From Oscillospiraceae bacterium (GTDB taxonomy: Bacteria > Bacillota > Clostridia > Oscillospirales > Oscillospiraceae), in assembly GCA_015068495.1 (NCBI GenBank), contig SVKL01000017.1, forward strand, positions 1 through 40,961: 40,961 bases of DNA, read 5' to 3'. Below the pieces are notes generated by a model. The model was not told where the DNA came from, searched no databases, and saw only the letters and a list, made by a program, of their open reading frames with translations. Of the stretch, positions 38,408 to 40,961 are shown in pieces (within the stretch, counting starts at the first letter, position 1; each line of letters starts with the position of its first letter). Both the position numbers and the translations under genes were made by a program.

Positions 38408-39184
38408 TCAATATGCAACGCCGGCGGCTTTCATCTGCAGCTGCAGCTTGTCCGCAATCAGGGCGATAAACTCGCTGTTGGTCGGCTTGCCTTTCGTGTT
38501 GGAAACCGTATAGCCAAAGAACCGCTGGAGGGTATCCAAATCCCCTCTGTCCCAAGCCACTTCAATGGCGTGGCGGATGGCACGCTCTACCCGGGAAGGG
38601 GTGGTCTGAAAGGTTTTTGCCACCTGCGGGTAGAGAATCTTGGTAATGGCGTTAATCACATCCATATCCTCAACGGCAATAATGATAGCTTCCCGCAAAT
38701 ATTGATAGCCCTTAATGTGGGCGGGAACGCCGATTTCGTGGATGATGTTGGTGACCATAGTTTCGATGTTCTGCTGGCCGGTGTGACGGGTGGCGGTCAT
38801 CCGCAGGCTCTCCCCGCCACGAATTTCCTCCAGACGTTCCACCAAAGCGCTCATATCACAGGGCTTCAGCATCAGATAGCGCACGCCTAAATTGGCGGCG
38901 GCAGATGCTACATAGTCGGTAATGAAACCGGAGGTAGCCAGCACGGTGGGCTTGCGCTCCAGACTGCCGATTGCCTTAAGAACGCTGATGCCGTCCTTCT
39001 TTGCCAGCATCATATCCAAAACCAAAATATCCGGCTTCCGTTCCGTTACCAGTTTGATGGCCCGTTCTCCGTCGCTGACGGTATCGATAACCTGAAAACG
39101 GTCTGTTTGATGTAGGGCGGCGGTAAGGCTGCTGCAAAATTCCTCTGAGTTGTCTGCAATGATGACACAGGTGCGATTATCCAT
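38408..39184 (-). CDS. spo0A: sporulation master regulator Spo0A
   Basis: 258 residues, the response regulator that starts sporulation. Receiver domain 1-125 with phosphoacceptor Asp57 (DILVLDMML), Thr in VLATSGF and Lys in YLMLKPCD. The C-terminal DNA-binding domain (about 148-258) holds [19 protein letters not shown] and the recognition region [19 protein letters not shown], then FGYT...[16 protein letters not shown], diagnostic of Spo0A. The acidic pocket is reduced: where Bacillus has Ala-Asp-Asp-Asn the sequence reads Ala-Asp-Asn, and the usual Met-Pro after Asp57 is Met-Leu-Ala. Phosphorylation chemistry may differ. The upstream gap has several 0A-box-like sequences, consistent with autoregulation. 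Confidence 0.96.
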   Translation of the reverse strand: MDNRTCVIIADNSEEFCSSLTAALHQTDRFQVIDTVSDGERAIKLVTERKPDILVLDMMLAKKDGISVLKAIGSLERKPTVLATSGFITDYVASAAANLGVRYLMLKPCDMSALVERLEEIRGGESLRMTATRHTGQQNIETMVTNIIHEIGVPAHIKGYQYLREAIIIAVEDMDVINAITKILYPQVAKTFQTTPSRVERAIRHAIEVAWDRGDLDTLQRFFGYTVSNTKGKPTNSEFIALIADKLQLQMKAAGVAY

Positions 39185-39255
39185 AACTTCCTCTCCTGAC
39201 TTTGAAGATATTCCCCTTCTTTTGTGGTAGACTGCCTACCGCTTGCGACAAATAT

Positions 39256-39284
39256 AATTTAGCATAACGCAGCGCTTTTTGCAA
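39256..39284 (-). promoter_or_regulatory. spo0A promoter
   Basis: On the minus strand TTGCAA (39284-39279), 17 bp, TAAATT (39261-39256) with TGC extension. Confidence 0.68.
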
Positions 39285-39303
39285 GTGAAAAATCAAATAA
39301 TTT

Positions 39304-39378
39304 ATCGACAAAAAACGACCGAAAACGGCAAAACAAAGAAAAAAACAAACATTTCGACGAATTTCGACCTGTGGATAA
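39304..39378. promoter_or_regulatory. 0A-box-like sites and a consensus DnaA box between spo0A and the M18 peptidase gene
   Basis: The Spo0A box is TGTCGAA (reverse TTCGACA). TATCGACA at 39303-39310, TTCGACG at 39354-39360 and TTCGACC at 39363-39369 differ from it by one base each. Immediately after, TGTGGATAA at 39370-39378 is the exact reverse complement of the DnaA box TTATCCACA. Only one DnaA box is present. Confidence 0.5.
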
Positions 39379-39394
39379 CTTTTTCGCGGCGGAG

Positions 39395-39423
39395 TTGACG
39401 GAAGGGGTAAAATAAGATAAAAT
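39395..39423 (+). promoter_or_regulatory. promoter of the M18 aminopeptidase
   Basis: TTGACG at 39395-39400, 17 bp, TAAAAT at 39418-39423, then GGAGG before ATG 39451. Confidence 0.8.
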
Positions 39424-39450
39424 TAAGAAAAATGCTTTGGAGGATGCTCT

Positions 39451-40728
39451 ATGGAAAAAATTCACGCTTTGCGCGCTTTTTTAGATAAAGCCCATAGTGT
39501 CTACCACGCCGTGGCGCTGGTTCAGGAGGCTCTGGAGGCGGCAGGCTACGCCTGTCTGTCGGAAGCTGACGCTTGGGAGTTAAAAGCCGGCGGCAAGTAC
39601 TACCTCATCCGCAACGGCAGCGCAATACTTGCCTTCCGCGTGCCGAAGGATACGCCCAAAGGTTTCCTCATTACCGCGTCTCACGCTGACCGTCCCTGCT
39701 TCAAGGTGAAGGAAAATGGCGTGCTGGCGGGGGCATATACCCGCTTGGCGGTGGAGCGCTACGGCGGCGCGTTGCTGGCGCCTTGGCTGGATAGACCTCT
39801 GTCTGTTGCCGGACGGGTGCTGGTGGAAACGGAAAGGGGAATCGAAAGCCGCCTTGTGGACGTGGACAGAGATTTGCTTCTGATGCCCAACGTGGCAATT
39901 CATATGAACCGCTCTGCCAACGAGGGTTATAAATGGAATCCTGCCACAGATACCATTCCTCTTTTGGGCAACAAGGAGACAGCCAATTTTTGGAAGGAAC
40001 TGGAGCGTCTTGCCGGCGGCAAGATTTTGGGCCACGATTTGTATTTGTACCTGCGGCAAAAGGCCTCTGTTTGGGGTATGGAAAATGAATTTATTTCCGC
40101 GCAGGCCATTGACGATTTGGAGTGTGTGTGGGGCTGCCTGCAAGGCTTCCTGCACGCGCAGGAGACTGCCAACATTCCCGTTTTGTGCATCTTCGACAGC
40201 GAGGAGGTAGGCTCGTCCTCTTATCAAGGCGCAGCCTCCGATATGCTGGAGAGCGCCATCGCTCGTATTTGTACTGCTCTTGGCGTGGACAAAAGCCGCC
40301 AGCTGGCAGGCTCGTTCCTGATTTCTGCCGATAACGCCCACGCACAGCATCCCAACCATCCGGAGTATGCCGACCCCGCCAATGCCCCTGTGATGAACGG
40401 CGGTGTTGTTATCAAATTCAACGCCAACCAGCGCTATACCACCGATGGCCTCAGCTGCGCCATCTTCCGGAAGATCTGCGAAAAGGCCAATGTACCGGTG
40501 CAGACCTACTGCAACCGGGCAGACATTGCCGGCGGCTCCACCTTAGGCAATGTTTCCCTCTCTCAAGTGGCAGTGCCCAGTGTGGACATCGGACTTGCCC
40601 AGCTGGCAATGCACTCCTGCTATGAAACCGCCGGCGTGAAGGACGCGGCGTATCTGGAAGCTGCCATAACCGCCTATTACAGCGCAGAGCTTGCCTTGCT
40701 TGGTGGCGGCGCCGTTTCGGTAAATTGA
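39451..40728 (+). CDS. M18 family aminopeptidase
   Basis: 425 residues, a cytosolic zinc aminopeptidase of family M18 (aspartyl aminopeptidase/ApeB-like), forming large tetrahedral 12-subunit shells in known members. Metal ligands and catalytic residues can be read: His78 and Asp80 (TASHADRP), the bridging Asp in SAQAIDDLE (221-222), Glu251-Glu252 in FDSEEVGSSS, and His388 in LAMHSCYE; Asp294 in SADNAHAQHPN is also conserved. The usual HTDSP motif is HADRP here. It trims N-terminal residues, probably acidic or neutral, in peptide recycling. It is divergent from spo0A and shares its regulatory gap. Confidence 0.93.
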   Translation: MEKIHALRAFLDKAHSVYHAVALVQEALEAAGYACLSEADAWELKAGGKYYLIRNGSAILAFRVPKDTPKGFLITASHADRPCFKVKENGVLAGAYTRLAVERYGGALLAPWLDRPLSVAGRVLVETERGIESRLVDVDRDLLLMPNVAIHMNRSANEGYKWNPATDTIPLLGNKETANFWKELERLAGGKILGHDLYLYLRQKASVWGMENEFISAQAIDDLECVWGCLQGFLHAQETANIPVLCIFDSEEVGSSSYQGAASDMLESAIARICTALGVDKSRQLAGSFLISADNAHAQHPNHPEYADPANAPVMNGGVVIKFNANQRYTTDGLSCAIFRKICEKANVPVQTYCNRADIAGGSTLGNVSLSQVAVPSVDIGLAQLAMHSCYETAGVKDAAYLEAAITAYYSAELALLGGGAVSVN

Positions 40729-40784
40729 CGAAAAACAGCGGACAAAGCAAAGAAAAAGCGGCGCGACTTCTGTAAAAAACACAG

Positions 40785-40961
40785 TTGACGGCTGGAAAAA
40801 CTTATGGTATCATACTACTATCCCATCGCATGGTCACTACTCCACGAAATAGAGGCCATGACGTAAAAAAAGGAGGAAACATATCCGTTTGACTCACGGT
40901 GCGGCAGTGTGGAGACCTGTCGTAAAGCATCCGGAATTTTGCTTTTCGGAATGTAAGAGTG
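40785..40961 (+). promoter_or_regulatory. promoter and leader of a gene running out of the window
   Basis: TTGACG at 40785-40790, 17 bp, TATCAT at 40808-40813 with TGG extension. The leader holds a CATGG / CCATG pairing (40830-40860) and AGGAGG at 40871-40876. An open frame from TTG 40889 (LTHGAAVWRPVVKHPEF in translation) continues to the window edge, but the TTG is 12 bases from the ribosome site and I do not recognise the protein, so a later start outside the window is equally possible. Confidence 0.5.

Overview
The window looks like chromosomal DNA from a Gram-positive, endospore-lineage Clostridia, most probably a gut Oscillospirales/Ruminococcaceae-type anaerobe. The reasons are Spo0A, a YtfJ/GerW sporulation protein, RqcH, Mini-RNase III, the rpmH-rnpA-yidD-yidC-jag block, strong AGGAGG-type ribosome binding sites and a moderate GC content. 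I see no rRNA, tRNA, CRISPR array, transposase, phage gene or plasmid function. Assignment to a genus is not possible from what I can see.

Layout. 1-4.7 kb: an XRE-type regulator, then redox and small-molecule enzymes (flavin reductase-like protein with a PCP_red-like tail, aldo/keto reductase, nitroreductase, GNAT acetyltransferase, VanY-like peptidase, DUF2752 protein). 4.7-6.1 kb: three small membrane proteins, two of them with zinc ribbons. 6.1-8.9 kb: PHP phosphoesterase, the ytfI/ytfJ sporulation pair and a D,D-carboxypeptidase. 9.0-11.9 kb: a P-type cation ATPase behind a yybP-ykoY (Mn2+) riboswitch. 12.0-13.8 kb: cytidine deaminase and a BMP-family nucleoside-binding lipoprotein. 14.0-17.2 kb: rpmH, rnpA, yidD, yidC, jag. 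17.2-19.4 kb (minus): mini-RNase III and RqcH. 19.5-22.8 kb: two secreted lipoproteins (transglutaminase-like; cysteine-repeat plus CAP domain). 23-24.5 kb (minus): an IMP dehydrogenase of the Tritrichomonas-like type. 24.6-27.3 kb: typA and a pyridoxamine kinase. 27.3-28.3 kb (minus): nrdR and an SdpI-family membrane protein. 28.4-29.7 kb: acyltransferase with a C-terminal zinc ribbon. 29.8-35.1 kb: nucleoside-type ABC transporter (ATPase plus two permeases), then an NCS2 uracil/xanthine permease. 35.6-37 kb (minus): lipid kinase and Nudix hydrolase. 37-38 kb: queT behind a long structured leader. 38-40.7 kb: DUF1292 protein and spo0A (minus), M18 aminopeptidase (plus), and a promoter with a leader running out of the window.

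Functional themes. Nucleoside/base salvage is spread over three places: cdd plus the binding protein at 12-13.8 kb, the ABC core at 29.9-33.6 kb and the uracil/xanthine permease at 33.8-35.1 kb, with guaB and nrdR as related nucleotide genes. Ribosome and translation upkeep is covered by rpmH, rnpA, mrnC, rqcH and typA, and envelope biogenesis by yidC/yidD/jag, two peptidases, PlsC and a lipid kinase.

The least explained DNA is intergenic. Three long imperfect inverted repeats share a tip resembling TTGAAATACACCAAGTATT (between rpmH and rnpA, after the uracil permease, and in the queT leader). Three copies of a short palindromic repeat have ends GTCATTGCGAG and CGTGGCAATCTCC. The queT leader has a perfect consensus promoter about 395 nt upstream of the start codon, a 277-bp cruciform-like inverted repeat and two tandem terminator hairpins. 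Promoters are easy to read: almost all have a -35 and -10 separated by 17 bp, and many have a TGn extension.
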